Shown here in pieces: positions 32,445 through 41,339 of a stretch of 64,000 nt of DNA. Position 1 is the first letter of the stretch. Each line of letters starts with the position of its first letter. Where the stretch lies: contig CAVVQV010000004.1 in assembly GCA_963750495.1 (NCBI GenBank), positions 124,001-188,000 on the forward strand. Reading direction: 5' to 3'. The DNA is from JANLYC01 sp963750495. Lineage in GTDB: Bacteria; Actinomycetota; Actinomycetes; Propionibacteriales; Nocardioidaceae. Both the position numbers and the translations under genes were made by a program. Below the pieces are notes generated by a model. It made no database searches. It was not told the origin of the DNA and saw nothing but the letters and a program-made list of their open reading frames with translations.

Positions 32445-33383
32445 TCAAGCTCCCGCTAGCCGAAGCCGCTCCTCGGACTGGTCCCGGAGCGCCGTGGCAG
32501 CGACGAGGTCGTGGTCGAACAACATCTCGCCACGGGCGTTCCAGGCCGCCGGGAACAGGCTGGCCGCCCAAGCCACCTCACGTTCCTCGGCTGTGAACAG
32601 CCGACCCAGCGCCTCCTCATACCCGTCCAAGAAGGCCGCCGAGCTCTCCAGCGGAGCCAACGTAGGAACGCCCGCGCTGGCGAAGCAGCCAGCGGCCGCC
32701 CCGACCAGAGCCGACTCGCTCGACACCGCGAGGCTGTCCCAGTCGTGGATGGTGTGGATCGTCTCGCCCTCCCACGTCAGGTTCTGTGCCTCCCAATCGG
32801 CATGACCGACGACCAGCGGGAGCGAAGCCCGGCCGATCCGCTCGCGTACCCGCAGGCGAACCGTCTCTAGCCACTCCGGCAGGACGACCTGGGTCTGCGC
32901 CTGTCGGGCATCGATCACGTCCTGTCGCGGCCAACCGCCCGACTCCTGGTTGTCCCACTGCACCCACAACGGGTTGGGCTGCAGGCTGGAAGCCGGTCCA
33001 GGCAAGATCCTCGTGATCGCCATGACCTCGGCGAGGACCCGCGCCGACTGGACGGCGTGCCGGCTGCCGTTGTCATCGCGAACCACGCCGCCCGGTCGCC
33101 ACTCCTCGGCATGCACTGTCAGGTGGTGGTCGGTGATCGCCTCGGTCAGTGGTGCCGCGCACGGCACTCCGGCCGCCGCCAACCGCCGCTGGACGTCGAC
33201 ACATCCGGCAGCCCGGCCACCTTCGCTGGGTCTCGACTTCACCACCACCGCGCGCCCGTCGTCGAGCCGCACGCCGACCACCTCGGACATCTCCCCCGCG
33301 CCGAAGATCAGCGATCGCACGGACGAGTGCAGGTACCGCACGCACCACAGGTCGAGCCAAGGGGGCGCCTCCTGCATCGTCAC
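32445..33383 (-). CDS. Aminoglycoside-phosphotransferase-fold kinase
   Basis: About 312 aa from GTG 33383 (CACGGT 6 nt upstream); ATG 33377 and a TTG at 33461 are alternatives. APH/choline-kinase fold: the N-lobe has the ATP-binding Lys in GRAVVVKSRP, and the catalytic loop is LVVGHADWEAQN (H-x-D-x4-N) followed by the metal-binding HDWDSLA. The substrate is not readable; actinobacterial genomes hold many such kinases acting on small molecules, and resistance should not be assumed. The 173 bp before it (32272-32444) show no gene. Confidence 0.8.
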   Translation of the reverse strand: MTMQEAPPWLDLWCVRYLHSSVRSLIFGAGEMSEVVGVRLDDGRAVVVKSRPSEGGRAAGCVDVQRRLAAAGVPCAAPLTEAITDHHLTVHAEEWRPGGVVRDDNGSRHAVQSARVLAEVMAITRILPGPASSLQPNPLWVQWDNQESGGWPRQDVIDARQAQTQVVLPEWLETVRLRVRERIGRASLPLVVGHADWEAQNLTWEGETIHTIHDWDSLAVSSESALVGAAAGCFASAGVPTLAPLESSAAFLDGYEEALGRLFTAEEREVAWAASLFPAAWNARGEMLFDHDLVAATALRDQSEERLRLAGA

Positions 33384-33479
33384 GCGGCAACCGTGCCATC
33401 GGTTCGGGAGCACGCGCAACGAGAAATGTGTCCCGCTGGCAGCCGACCCCGGCGTCCACAAGACAGCCCAGCCGAAAAC

Positions 33480-33884
33480 TCAGGTGTAGAGGCAGAAGGG
33501 GTGACCGGCAGGGTCGAGCATTACCCGTACGTTGTCCTGCGGCTGGAACTCCGCCAGCTCAGCACCGAGCTCGAGCGCGTGGGCAACTGACGCCTCCAGG
33601 TCGACGACCTCGAAATCCAGGTGCGACGTGATCTGCTGCTTGCCGTCGACGGCGGGCCACACGGGGCGGGCGAAAGTGGGGCAGCTCTGCACAGCCAGGT
33701 AGGCGACGCCGTCAACCGGCCCCATCGCACACCCGTCCTCGGACTCGCTGGAGATCTCCCAGCCGAGAAGCTCGGAATAGAAGCGCCCCAGCACCCGGGC
33801 ATCCGGCGCCTCCAGGACGACCCCCCACCAATCGGAGCGCGACCAGCGGTCGGTCGAAGCGTCAAAGGTGTCGCGTCCGCGCAT
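33480..33884 (-). CDS. VOC-family (glyoxalase-like) protein
   Basis: 134 aa from ATG 33884, chosen because TACGGT lies 7 nt upstream (leaderless); a longer frame to 33920 has no signal. VOC fold: WWGVVLEAPDARVLGRFYSELLGWEI and SHLDFEVVDLEASVAHALELGAELAEFQPQDNVRVMLDPAGHPFCLYT, the latter typical of the Glyoxalase_6 group. No catalytic glutamates can be assigned with confidence. Unrelated in detail to the VOC protein at 30350. Convergent or tandem partners give no clue to substrate. Confidence 0.83.
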   Translation of the reverse strand: MRGRDTFDASTDRWSRSDWWGVVLEAPDARVLGRFYSELLGWEISSESEDGCAMGPVDGVAYLAVQSCPTFARPVWPAVDGKQQITSHLDFEVVDLEASVAHALELGAELAEFQPQDNVRVMLDPAGHPFCLYT

Positions 33885-33930
33885 ACGGGAAACCGTACCC
33901 AGCAGCCAGGCGCCATGCACCTGCCGAGAA

Positions 33931-34416
33931 TCAGGGCAACGGCCAGTCGCTGAGCCTTCTGGTCAGCCGGACATCCTCCTCGGCGAACCCCAGCGAGTCG
34001 TAGAACGCGCGTGCCTGGGTGTTGGCTGCACCGGTCTCCAACGTGAGGTAGGTGACCCCTCGGGCGCGCGCCCAGTCCTCGGCACGGCCCATCAGCAACC
34101 GACCCACGCCGTGGCCGGCCTGGTCGACCGCGACCACGAGCTCGCCGACGTAGCCGTCGACCTCGCCGGCGAAGTGCTCCCGCTCGCCGACCGACACGAA
34201 CCCCACGACGGTGCCCCCCTGTTCGGCGACGAAGAGGGCGCGGTCGGAGTCCGCGGACCGGTCGATGGACTCCTGCACCCACGCCACGACCGCTCGGCGT
34301 ACGTCGTCGGGATCACGCCAGGGGGCGACCCCTTCGGTGAGGCGCGGCGCGAGCGCCAGCACGCCCACCTCGTCGCCGCCGTGGAACTCCCGGATGTCGA
34401 CCCCGCGCTCGTTCAC
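33931..34416 (-). CDS. GNAT-family N-acetyltransferase
   Basis: 161 aa, GTG start at 34416. Single GNAT domain: core strand VGFVSVGEREHFAGEVDGYVGELVVAVDQAG, acetyl-CoA P-loop HGVGRLLMGRAEDWARARG (Q/R-x-x-G-x-G/A pattern), and the closing LETGAANTQARAFYDSLGFAEEDVRLTRRL. The substrate is unknown; the layout resembles aminoglycoside 6'-acetyltransferase and ribosomal-protein acetylases alike. Divergent from the HIT gene by 35 bp. Confidence 0.86.
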   Translation of the reverse strand: MNERGVDIREFHGGDEVGVLALAPRLTEGVAPWRDPDDVRRAVVAWVQESIDRSADSDRALFVAEQGGTVVGFVSVGEREHFAGEVDGYVGELVVAVDQAGHGVGRLLMGRAEDWARARGVTYLTLETGAANTQARAFYDSLGFAEEDVRLTRRLSDWPLP

Positions 34417-34451
34417 CCCGCCAGTGTGCCCACTCGGGCTAGGTTGACACC

Positions 34452-34868
34452 ATGTCTGAGGGTTGTCTGTTTTGCGCGATCGTGAGCGGAGAGGTCGCGG
34501 CGGAGTGGGTCATCGAGACCGACGAAGTCGTCGGGTTCCTCGACCATCGACCCCTGTTCAAGGGCCACACGCTGATCGTGCCCCGGGCCCACCACGTCAC
34601 GCTGTCTGACCTGCCTCCTGAGCTGCTGACCTCCGTCTTCACGGCAGCACAACGGCTGGCGGCCGTGATGCCGGCCGAGCTCGACGCCCAGGGCACCTTC
34701 GTGGCCATGAACAACATCGTGAGCCAGTCCGTGGCTCACGCGCACGTGCATGTCGTACCCCGCACCAAGGGCGACGGACTCCGCGGCTTCTTCTGGCCGC
34801 GCACCAAGTACGGCGAGGGTGAAGGGGAGCAGTACGCCGCCAGGCTTCGGGCGGCGTACGACGCCTGA
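34452..34868 (+). CDS. HIT-family nucleotide hydrolase/transferase
   Basis: 138 aa, ATG with TAGGTT 6 nt upstream (leaderless). Histidine-triad motif HAHVHVVP near residue 95-102; N-terminal CLFCAIVSGEVAAEWVIETDEVVGFLDHRP matches the HINT/HIT group, where C-x2-C with later His can bind zinc. Enzymes of this family cleave AMP-lysine, AMP-amidates or dinucleoside polyphosphates. Ordinary length. Faces the Nudix gene tail to tail with one base between. Confidence 0.92.
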   Translation: MSEGCLFCAIVSGEVAAEWVIETDEVVGFLDHRPLFKGHTLIVPRAHHVTLSDLPPELLTSVFTAAQRLAAVMPAELDAQGTFVAMNNIVSQSVAHAHVHVVPRTKGDGLRGFFWPRTKYGEGEGEQYAARLRAAYDA

Positions 34869-34869
34869 G

Positions 34870-35334
34870 TCAGTCCCGCAGCACCGGGCCCTCGACCGGG
34901 ATCGGCGGGACGTGCCCGGTCAACGGCCGGTCGCGAGCCAGCTGCCGGCCGATGTCAACGAGGGTCGAGCGTTCACGCAGGTCGACGTCGTTCCACTCCA
35001 CCCACTCCGCCCGGTCGGTGGACCCGTCGGCCTCGTGGCGCAGCACTCCCCCGACGATCCGCACCCGGTAGTAGATCCCGACGTTGTGGTGGCTGGCACG
35101 GGGCGTTCGCGAGTCGACGCCGAGCAGCGCCTCGACCTCGACGTCATAGCCGGTCTCCTCAGCGACCTCGCGGACCACGGCGTCAAGGGGGCCCTCTCCG
35201 TGCTCGACCTTGCCGCCGGGCAGTGTCCAGTGTCGGTCTGAGCGGTCCTGCGACACCCAACGGGCGAGCAGGATCTGGTCGTGGCGTACGCAGATGGCGT
35301 AGGCGGCGAGCCGGAGGCTCTGTTCGGTCATCAT
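34870..35334 (-). CDS. Nudix hydrolase
   Basis: 154 aa. The Nudix box is complete: GGKVEHGEGPLDAVVREVAEETGYDV (G-x5-E-x7-R-E-V-x-E-E-x-G-Y). The preceding LLARWVSQDRSDRHWTLPGG is the usual lead-in. Such enzymes hydrolyse a nucleoside diphosphate linked to another moiety, often to clean oxidised nucleotides or sugar nucleotides; which one is not evident. AAGGAC precedes the double ATG at 35334/35331. Confidence 0.93.
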   Translation of the reverse strand: MMTEQSLRLAAYAICVRHDQILLARWVSQDRSDRHWTLPGGKVEHGEGPLDAVVREVAEETGYDVEVEALLGVDSRTPRASHHNVGIYYRVRIVGGVLRHEADGSTDRAEWVEWNDVDLRERSTLVDIGRQLARDRPLTGHVPPIPVEGPVLRD

Positions 35335-35360
35335 CGTCCTTCTCGGTGCGGAATCAGGTG

Positions 35361-36512
35361 TCAGATTGTGGTGAGCTCGACGTCGGTGATGCGGATGGCC
35401 AGCGCAGCTTGCAGCGCCGCGACCTGGTCTGTCAGTGCACCCTCGGTGAGCGCGGGTGCAGCCGGGAACATCCGGACGGCTAGCCGCCGCTCCCCGCCAG
35501 TGCCGTCGAGCCGCCAGGACGCCACCAGGCGGCCGCCCGACAGCACTGCGGACGAGAACATACCGTTCTGTTGCTGCCAGACATGGGACAGGTGCTCGGG
35601 CGCCAGAAAACGGTCACGCGTCTTGGGGTCGTAGCCGACGAGCACCGCATCGAACTCCGGCAGCAGCCGCACTCCCGGATCGGGCTCACCGTCAGCCGTC
35701 GCGTCGACGAGGTCGTGATAGGTCTGCCCGTCTGGGCCCAGCCTCTCGGTCAGCTCATCGCCGAGCGCGTCCAGCGCCTGGTCGACCTGCCGCAGACCCG
35801 CACCGCTCCACCAGCCGATGTCGCGTCGGTTGGCCGGGCCGAAAGCCGTGAGATGCTGCCTCGCCAGTGCCACCAGGGCAGCGTCGGGATCGGCCAGCCA
35901 GGCGACCCGATCGTCACCGAGTACCTCCGTCGCCAGCCGGTAGCCCGGAGCTGCCTGCCGGTCCCAGCCCGCCTCGCCCAGCGGCCTCCGGACGAGACCG
36001 CTGTGAATGTGCGCGAAGGCGCGTCCGACACTGCTGGTCCGCGCTCGCTCCGCGGAGTCAGCTCCTTCGTGGTGATCGAGCCACGTGACCAGGTGCGCCC
36101 GGAGCTCGTCGGGTGTGCGCCACTCCCCCGTCGCAAGCTCCTCGATGCCGGCCTGCACCTGTGCCGGGGTGGTCCGCTCGAGACGGAGGTTGCGAATCCA
36201 GCCCCGCGCCATCACCCGGCGGGTGACGGCGTCGAGCAGCGGGTGCTGGTCGCGGACGCAGGTGTGGACGGTGCCGCGCAGGTTGGACCCTCGCACGAGC
36301 TGAGCCGACTCGTGGGCCGCGGTGATGTCGGCGTACGACGCTCCGGGCAGCCGCGCCGCCACCGCCACGAACGGAGCCCGGGCGACCTGGGACTGGATCG
36401 GACCGACGCGACGCACCAGCTCGACCACTGCCGCCTGGTCCCGCCCCCGAACCCCGGGGAACTGCCGACTCAGTGTCGCGGCACGAAGCTGTTCCCAGCT
36501 GTAGGACTTCAC
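35361..36512 (-). CDS. AlkZ/YcaQ-type winged-helix DNA glycosylase
   Basis: 383 aa, GTG start at 36512 overlapping the oxidoreductase stop. HTH_42 (AlkZ) superfamily, whose members unhook interstrand cross-links and alkylated bases. Tandem winged helices are implied by VRRVGPIQSQVARAPFVAVAARLP, ATGEWRTPDELRAHLV and ANRRDIGWWSGAGLRQVDQALDAL, with the C-terminal LLPEFDAVLVGYDPKTRDRFL typical of the family. IQSQ near residue 39-42 could be the Q-x-Q catalytic motif. Some homologues in antibiotic clusters give self-resistance; here the neighbours do not suggest that. Confidence 0.85.
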   Translation of the reverse strand: MKSYSWEQLRAATLSRQFPGVRGRDQAAVVELVRRVGPIQSQVARAPFVAVAARLPGASYADITAAHESAQLVRGSNLRGTVHTCVRDQHPLLDAVTRRVMARGWIRNLRLERTTPAQVQAGIEELATGEWRTPDELRAHLVTWLDHHEGADSAERARTSSVGRAFAHIHSGLVRRPLGEAGWDRQAAPGYRLATEVLGDDRVAWLADPDAALVALARQHLTAFGPANRRDIGWWSGAGLRQVDQALDALGDELTERLGPDGQTYHDLVDATADGEPDPGVRLLPEFDAVLVGYDPKTRDRFLAPEHLSHVWQQQNGMFSSAVLSGGRLVASWRLDGTGGERRLAVRMFPAAPALTEGALTDQVAALQAALAIRITDVELTTI

Positions 36513-37435
36513 AGCTGGGGCATCACGCGACCTGCCACCAGCTCGAGGTGGTCGAGATCGGCCAGGTCGAGGGTCTGCAGGTAGATGCGTTGACAGCCCA
36601 GCTCGGCGTACTCGCCGATCCGCTGGACGATCTCGTCCGGCGTGCCGGCCAGGTCCTCGGCGCGCAGCTGGTCGAGGTCACGGCCGATCGCATCGGCGCG
36701 GCGGGCCACTTCGGCGTCGTTGGCGCCGCAGCACAGCGTGAGCGCGTTGGACCAGACAAGGGAGTCGGGATCGCGCCCCGCGGCCACGCACGCGTCGCGG
36801 ACGCGACCGAACTGCACCTTGGTCGTCTGGACGTCGGAGAACGGCATGTTGAACTCGTCGGCGTACCGCGCGGTGAGCTCCGGAGTGCGCTTCTTTCCCT
36901 TGCCACCCAAGATGATGGGCGGTCCACCCGTCTGCACGGGCTTGGGCAGCGCGGGCGACTCGGCGAGCTGGTAGTAGCTGCCGTCGTAGGAGAAAGTCTC
37001 GCCGGCGGGAGTCCGCCACAGGCCGGTGAGCACCGCCAGTGACTCCTCGAGCCGGTCGAACCGCTCGGTGGCCGGCGGGAAGGGGATGCCGTACGCCGCG
37101 TGCTCACGCTCGAACCACCCGGCCCCGAACCCGAACTCGACTCGTCCGTCGCTCATCTCGTCGACCTGGGCCACCGTGATCGCGAGCGGACCGGGCAGCC
37201 GGAACGTCACCGAGGTCAACAGAGTGCCCAGCCGGACGCGACTCGTCTCGCGAGCCAGCGCGGCCAGGGTGGCCCATGAGTCCGTGGGTCCGGGCAGTCC
37301 GGCGGTACCCATGCCGTAGAAGTGGTCGGACCTGAAGAAGGCGTCGTAGCCCAGGTCTTCGGCCGCGCGCGCCACGCGGAGCTGGTCGTCGTACGTCGCG
37401 CCCTGCTGCGCCTCGATGAACACCCTCAGATCCAT
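36509..37435 (-). CDS. LLM-class F420-dependent oxidoreductase
   Basis: 308 aa, ATG with CAGAGT 6 nt upstream. Luciferase-like monooxygenase barrel: MDLRVFIEAQQGATYDDQLRVARAAEDLGYDAFFRSDHFY, ALARETSRVRLGTLLTSVTFRLPGPLA, VEFGFGAGWFEREHAAYGIPFPP and GGPPIILGGKGKKRTPELTARYAD are all standard. The short TIGR03560-like form is common in F420-producing actinobacteria and reduces small organic substrates. Coupled to the AlkZ-like gene by a 4-nt overlap; no functional link is obvious. Confidence 0.9.
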   Translation of the reverse strand: MDLRVFIEAQQGATYDDQLRVARAAEDLGYDAFFRSDHFYGMGTAGLPGPTDSWATLAALARETSRVRLGTLLTSVTFRLPGPLAITVAQVDEMSDGRVEFGFGAGWFEREHAAYGIPFPPATERFDRLEESLAVLTGLWRTPAGETFSYDGSYYQLAESPALPKPVQTGGPPIILGGKGKKRTPELTARYADEFNMPFSDVQTTKVQFGRVRDACVAAGRDPDSLVWSNALTLCCGANDAEVARRADAIGRDLDQLRAEDLAGTPDEIVQRIGEYAELGCQRIYLQTLDLADLDHLELVAGRVMPQL

Positions 37436-37465
37436 ACGGCCACTCTGCCACGGCGCGGTGACACC

Positions 37466-38194
37466 TCAGACGAGGCTACGGACCACGAGGGCGACGGCTC
37501 CGGTAGCGCAGACGGCGAGGATGCCCCACCGCAGGTGACCGGGATCGACTCGGCGCTGCAACACCTTGGAGAAGGCGAACCCAGCGACGAGCACCGGAAG
37601 CAGCAGCACCGCGACCTCGAACTCCCTGAGCTCGAGCTTGCCGGCCAGGCCGAGGCCGATGAGGCTGAAGATCGCCCCCGCCAGGAAGTACACCGCGAGA
37701 GTGCAGCGCACCTGCCGGGGGTCCCGGTGCTGGTAGACCAGTGCGAGCGGTGGCCCACCGATCGAGGTGGCGGTGCCCGTCACGCCGGAGACGAATCCTG
37801 CCGCGGTCAAGGACGTTCGCGTCACCGGGATCTCGAGCGTGTGGATCGTCAGCGCCACGGCCACGAGCACCATCACCCCGACGCTCAAGCCGATGGCCCG
37901 CTCGGTGAACGCCGACACGATCAGCACGCCGACGACCGTTCCCGGCAGCCGGGCCGGCAGAGCCCACACCAAACCCGGCCAGTCGATGGCATCGTGCTCG
38001 CGCACCAGCGTCACGAGCGGCATCGCCGCCGCCAGCCACAGCAGCAACCCCGGCACGAGGTCAGGCGCCAGCAGCGCGGTCACCGGCGCCGCGACGAGTC
38101 CGACCCCGAGACCCACCGTGCTCTGCACTGCGGACCCGACGAGCACGGCCGCCACCAGCGCAGCGACCGTCCAGGCGTCGAGACCCAGGTCCAC
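37466..38194 (-). CDS. TauE/SafE-family membrane permease
   Basis: 242 aa, GTG start. About eight membrane helices in two similar halves. The first half has VGSAVQSTVGLGVGLVAAPV, the second SGVTGTATSIGGPPLALVYQHRDPRQVRCTLAVYF, both hallmark TauE/SafE motifs. The family exports sulfite, sulfoacetate or similar organosulfur anions; physiological substrate unknown here. A sulfotransferase is encoded 20 kb away but no sulfur operon is adjacent. The gene follows aconitase by 14 bp and could be cotranscribed with it. Confidence 0.9.
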   Translation of the reverse strand: MDLGLDAWTVAALVAAVLVGSAVQSTVGLGVGLVAAPVTALLAPDLVPGLLLWLAAAMPLVTLVREHDAIDWPGLVWALPARLPGTVVGVLIVSAFTERAIGLSVGVMVLVAVALTIHTLEIPVTRTSLTAAGFVSGVTGTATSIGGPPLALVYQHRDPRQVRCTLAVYFLAGAIFSLIGLGLAGKLELREFEVAVLLLPVLVAGFAFSKVLQRRVDPGHLRWGILAVCATGAVALVVRSLV

Positions 38195-38208
38195 TCCCCC
38201 GCGACCGC

Positions 38209-41088
38209 TCAGGCCGCCAGCAGCGAGCGCAGGACGTACTGCATGATGCCGCCGTGGCGGAAGTAGTCGGCCTCGCCGGGGGTGTCGATGCGGACGACCG
38301 CCTGGAACGACGTGTTGGTCTTGTTGCCGTTCTTCTCGATCGTGGCCGTGACCTGCACGGTCTTGGGTGTCCGACCTTCGTTGAGCTCGGTGATTCCCGT
38401 GATCGTGAACGTCTCCTCGCCCGTGAGGCCGAGCGACTCGGCGGACTCTCCCTCGGGGTACTGCAACGGCAGCACACCCATACCGATCAGGTTGGACCGG
38501 TGGATCCGCTCGTAGGACTCGGCGATCACGGCTCTGGCGCCAAGCAGCGCGGTGCCCTTGGCGGCCCAGTCGCGGGACGAGCCGGAGCCGTACTCCTTGC
38601 CCGCCAGGATCACCAGCGGCGTGCCGGCCGCTCCATACGCGGCAGCGGCGTCGTAGATGGTCGTCACGTCACCTGCGCTGAAGCCCTCGCCGTCGACGAA
38701 GGCCTTGGTGAAGCCGCCCTCGGTCCCGGGTGCCAGCTGGTTGCGCAGCCGGATGTTGGCGAACGTGCCACGGATCATCACCTCGTGGTTGCCCCGGCGG
38801 GAACCGTAGGAGTTGAAGTCACGCGGCTCGATGCCGTGCTCCGAGAGGTACGTACCTGCCGGCGAGTCTTTCTTGATCGCACCGGCAGGTGAGATGTGGT
38901 CGGTCGTGACGGAGTCGCCCAGCTTGGCGAGCACCCGCGCGCCCTGGATGTCCTCGACGGGCGTGGGCTCGGCAGGCATACCGTCGAAGTACGGAGGCTT
39001 GCGCACGTAGGTCGACTCGTCGGCCCACGCGAAGGTGTCGCCGTCAGGAGTCGGCAGGCCCTTCCATCGCTCGTCGCCGGCGAAGACGTCCGAGTAGTCG
39101 TCGGCGAACATCTCGGCGGTGATGGAGCTCGCGACGATGTCCTCCACCTCCTTCACCGACGGCCAGATGTCGCGCAGGAAGACGTCGTCGCCGCTGCTGT
39201 CCTGCCCGAGCGGCTCGTTGAGCATGTCGACGTCCATCGAACCTGCCAGGGCGTACGCCACCACGAGCGGCGGCGACGCCAGGTAGTTCATCTTGATGTC
39301 AGGGTTGATCCGGCCCTCGAAGTTGCGGTTGCCCGACAGGACCGCGGCGACGGCCAGGTCGGCGTCGTTGACTGCCTGGCCCACCTCGGGGATGAGGGGT
39401 CCGGAGTTGCCGATGCACGTCGTGCAGCCGTAACCGACCAGGTTGAAGCCGAGCTTCTCGAGGTACGGCGTCAGACCCGACCGGTCGAAGTAGTCGGTGA
39501 CGACCTTGGAGCCGGGCGCCAATGATGTCTTGACCCACGGCTTGCGCGTGAGCCCGCGGTCGACGGCATTCTTCGCCAGCAGAGCGGCTCCGATCATCAC
39601 CGAGGGGTTGGACGTGTTGGTGCACGAGGTGATCGCGGCGATCGCGACGGCCCCGTGGTCGAGCTCGAACTCGGTGCCGTCCTCGAGGCGCACCGGGGTG
39701 GGTCGCCTCGGTCGCTCGGCCGCGTGGCCTGCGTGGTGCGGCGCACCGTCGCCGTTGCCGGAGGTCACAGCCGGCGGGTCGCTGGCCGGGAACGAGTCGG
39801 CCGAGCCTTCGTCGACCGAGGAGCTCACTCCGTGCTGCGGTTGGTGACCGGCCTCGGCGTCACCCTCGACGTCGACGTAGTCGAGCAGGGCGGCCCGGAA
39901 GCCTTCCTTGGCGTCGGTGAGGGAGATCCGGTCCTGCGGCCGCTTCGGTCCCGCGATCGACGGGACGATCGTGGAGAGGTCGAGCTCGAGGTACTCGGAG
40001 TAGCGCGGCTCCTTGTCGGCGTCGTGCCACAGCCCCTGCTGCTTGGCGTACGCCTCGACGAGCGCGACCTGCTGGTCGCTTCGACCGGTCAGGCGAAGGT
40101 AGGTCAAGGTCTCGTCGTCGATCGGGAAGACGGCGATGGTCGAGCCGTACTCGGGCGACATGTTGCCGATCGTGGCACGGTTGGCCAGCGGCACCGCCGA
40201 GACACCGGGACCGTAGAACTCCACGAACTTCCCGACGACGCCGTGCTCGCGCAGCATCTCGGTGATCGTCAGCACCAGGTCGGTCGCGGTGGTGGCCTCA
40301 GGCAGCTCACCGGAGAGCTTGAAGCCGACCACACGCGGGATGAGCATCGAGACGGGCTGGCCGAGCATCGCGGCCTCGGCCTCGATGCCACCGACGCCCC
40401 AGCCCACGACACCGAGACCGTTGACCATCGTCGTGTGCGAGTCGGTGCCGACACAGGTGTCGGGGTACGCCAGCGTCTCGCCGTCGACCTCCCGGGTGAA
40501 GACGACCTTGGCCAGGTGCTCGATGTTGACCTGGTGGACGATGCCGGTGCCCGGAGGGACGACCTTGAAGTCGTCGAAGGCGCCCTGGCCCCACCGCAAG
40601 AACTGGTAGCGCTCGAAGTTGCGCTCGTACTCGATCTCGACGTTGCGCTGGAACGCCGCTGAGGTGCCGAAGACGTCGGCGATGACGGAGTGGTCGATGA
40701 CGAGCTCGGCCGGAGACAGCGGGTTGATCTTCGAGGGGTCGCCGCCCAGGTCCTGCATCGCCTCGCGCATCGTGGCGAGGTCGACGATAGCCGGCACCCC
40801 GGTGAAGTCCTGCATGATCACCCGCGCCGGGGTGTACTGGATCTCCTTGCTGGGTTGGGCGTCTGCCTCCCACCCGGCAAGCGCCCGGATGTCGTCCGCA
40901 GTGATGTTGGCACCGTCCTCGGTGCGCAACAGGTTCTCCAGCAGCACCTTGAGGCTGTACGGGAGGCTGGCGACGTCGAGACCCTCACCGCTCACGGAGT
41001 CGAGGCGGTAGATCTGGTACGCCGTACCGCCCACGTCGAGGCTCGCCTTTGCGCCGAAACTGTCCACCGAGGGGCTCTGGGGGCTCAT
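38209..41088 (-). CDS. acnA: Aconitate hydratase
   Basis: 959 aa from ATG 41088 (AAGGAG 9 nt upstream); an in-frame codon at 41115 is not preferred. Interconverts citrate and isocitrate in the TCA cycle. N-terminal domains hold DSHTTMVNGLGVVGWGVGGIEAEAAMLG and CTNTSNPSVMIGAALLAKNAV; the cluster ligands are Cys of SCTNTSNP and the pair in YGCTTCIGNSGPL. The C-terminal swivel domain has GKEYGSGSSRDWAAKG. An acidic, low-complexity stretch of about 50 residues (SSSVDEGSADSFPASDPPAV...) sits before the SCTNT part, a known feature of actinobacterial AcnA. A perfect palindrome lies upstream. Confidence 0.97.
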   Translation of the reverse strand: MSPQSPSVDSFGAKASLDVGGTAYQIYRLDSVSGEGLDVASLPYSLKVLLENLLRTEDGANITADDIRALAGWEADAQPSKEIQYTPARVIMQDFTGVPAIVDLATMREAMQDLGGDPSKINPLSPAELVIDHSVIADVFGTSAAFQRNVEIEYERNFERYQFLRWGQGAFDDFKVVPPGTGIVHQVNIEHLAKVVFTREVDGETLAYPDTCVGTDSHTTMVNGLGVVGWGVGGIEAEAAMLGQPVSMLIPRVVGFKLSGELPEATTATDLVLTITEMLREHGVVGKFVEFYGPGVSAVPLANRATIGNMSPEYGSTIAVFPIDDETLTYLRLTGRSDQQVALVEAYAKQQGLWHDADKEPRYSEYLELDLSTIVPSIAGPKRPQDRISLTDAKEGFRAALLDYVDVEGDAEAGHQPQHGVSSSVDEGSADSFPASDPPAVTSGNGDGAPHHAGHAAERPRRPTPVRLEDGTEFELDHGAVAIAAITSCTNTSNPSVMIGAALLAKNAVDRGLTRKPWVKTSLAPGSKVVTDYFDRSGLTPYLEKLGFNLVGYGCTTCIGNSGPLIPEVGQAVNDADLAVAAVLSGNRNFEGRINPDIKMNYLASPPLVVAYALAGSMDVDMLNEPLGQDSSGDDVFLRDIWPSVKEVEDIVASSITAEMFADDYSDVFAGDERWKGLPTPDGDTFAWADESTYVRKPPYFDGMPAEPTPVEDIQGARVLAKLGDSVTTDHISPAGAIKKDSPAGTYLSEHGIEPRDFNSYGSRRGNHEVMIRGTFANIRLRNQLAPGTEGGFTKAFVDGEGFSAGDVTTIYDAAAAYGAAGTPLVILAGKEYGSGSSRDWAAKGTALLGARAVIAESYERIHRSNLIGMGVLPLQYPEGESAESLGLTGEETFTITGITELNEGRTPKTVQVTATIEKNGNKTNTSFQAVVRIDTPGEADYFRHGGIMQYVLRSLLAA

Positions 41089-41133
41089 TCGCTGCGTCTC
41101 CTTCGTCGGTTGCACCTGAAGTCAATCCGCTAA

Positions 41134-41153
41134 GTATCTTGACATCAAGATAC
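41134..41153. promoter_or_regulatory. Perfect 20-bp palindrome upstream of acnA
   Basis: GTATCTTGA-CA-TCAAGATAC: 9-bp arms around a 2-bp centre, 46-65 bp before the acnA start and about 190 bp before the divergent secreted-protein gene. AT-rich in a 70% GC genome and of the size bound by a dimeric repressor. It resembles MarR-type operators in shape; I cannot name the regulator. It is not the CAGNAC-type AcnR site of corynebacteria. Confidence 0.65.
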
Positions 41154-41339
41154 ACCATGCGGACCGCGTGCTCTACCTCCCGCGACCTTAGCCAGGGTGC
41201 TCACTGCGACCGGGACGGGGCGCGCGGCGAACCGAACCGACCCGCATCGACGCAACTTCTCGCGGGTGGGTCGCGTCTCCTGTGTCAGGGGGATCGTCAC
41301 GGTTTCTCCCACCGCGCTTCGCACCCGGAAGGATCCCTC

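Noticed and set aside
39640..39880. Low-complexity acidic stretch in aconitase as a frameshift or insertion
   Set aside because: The frame is continuous and such a linker is usual in actinobacterial AcnA.
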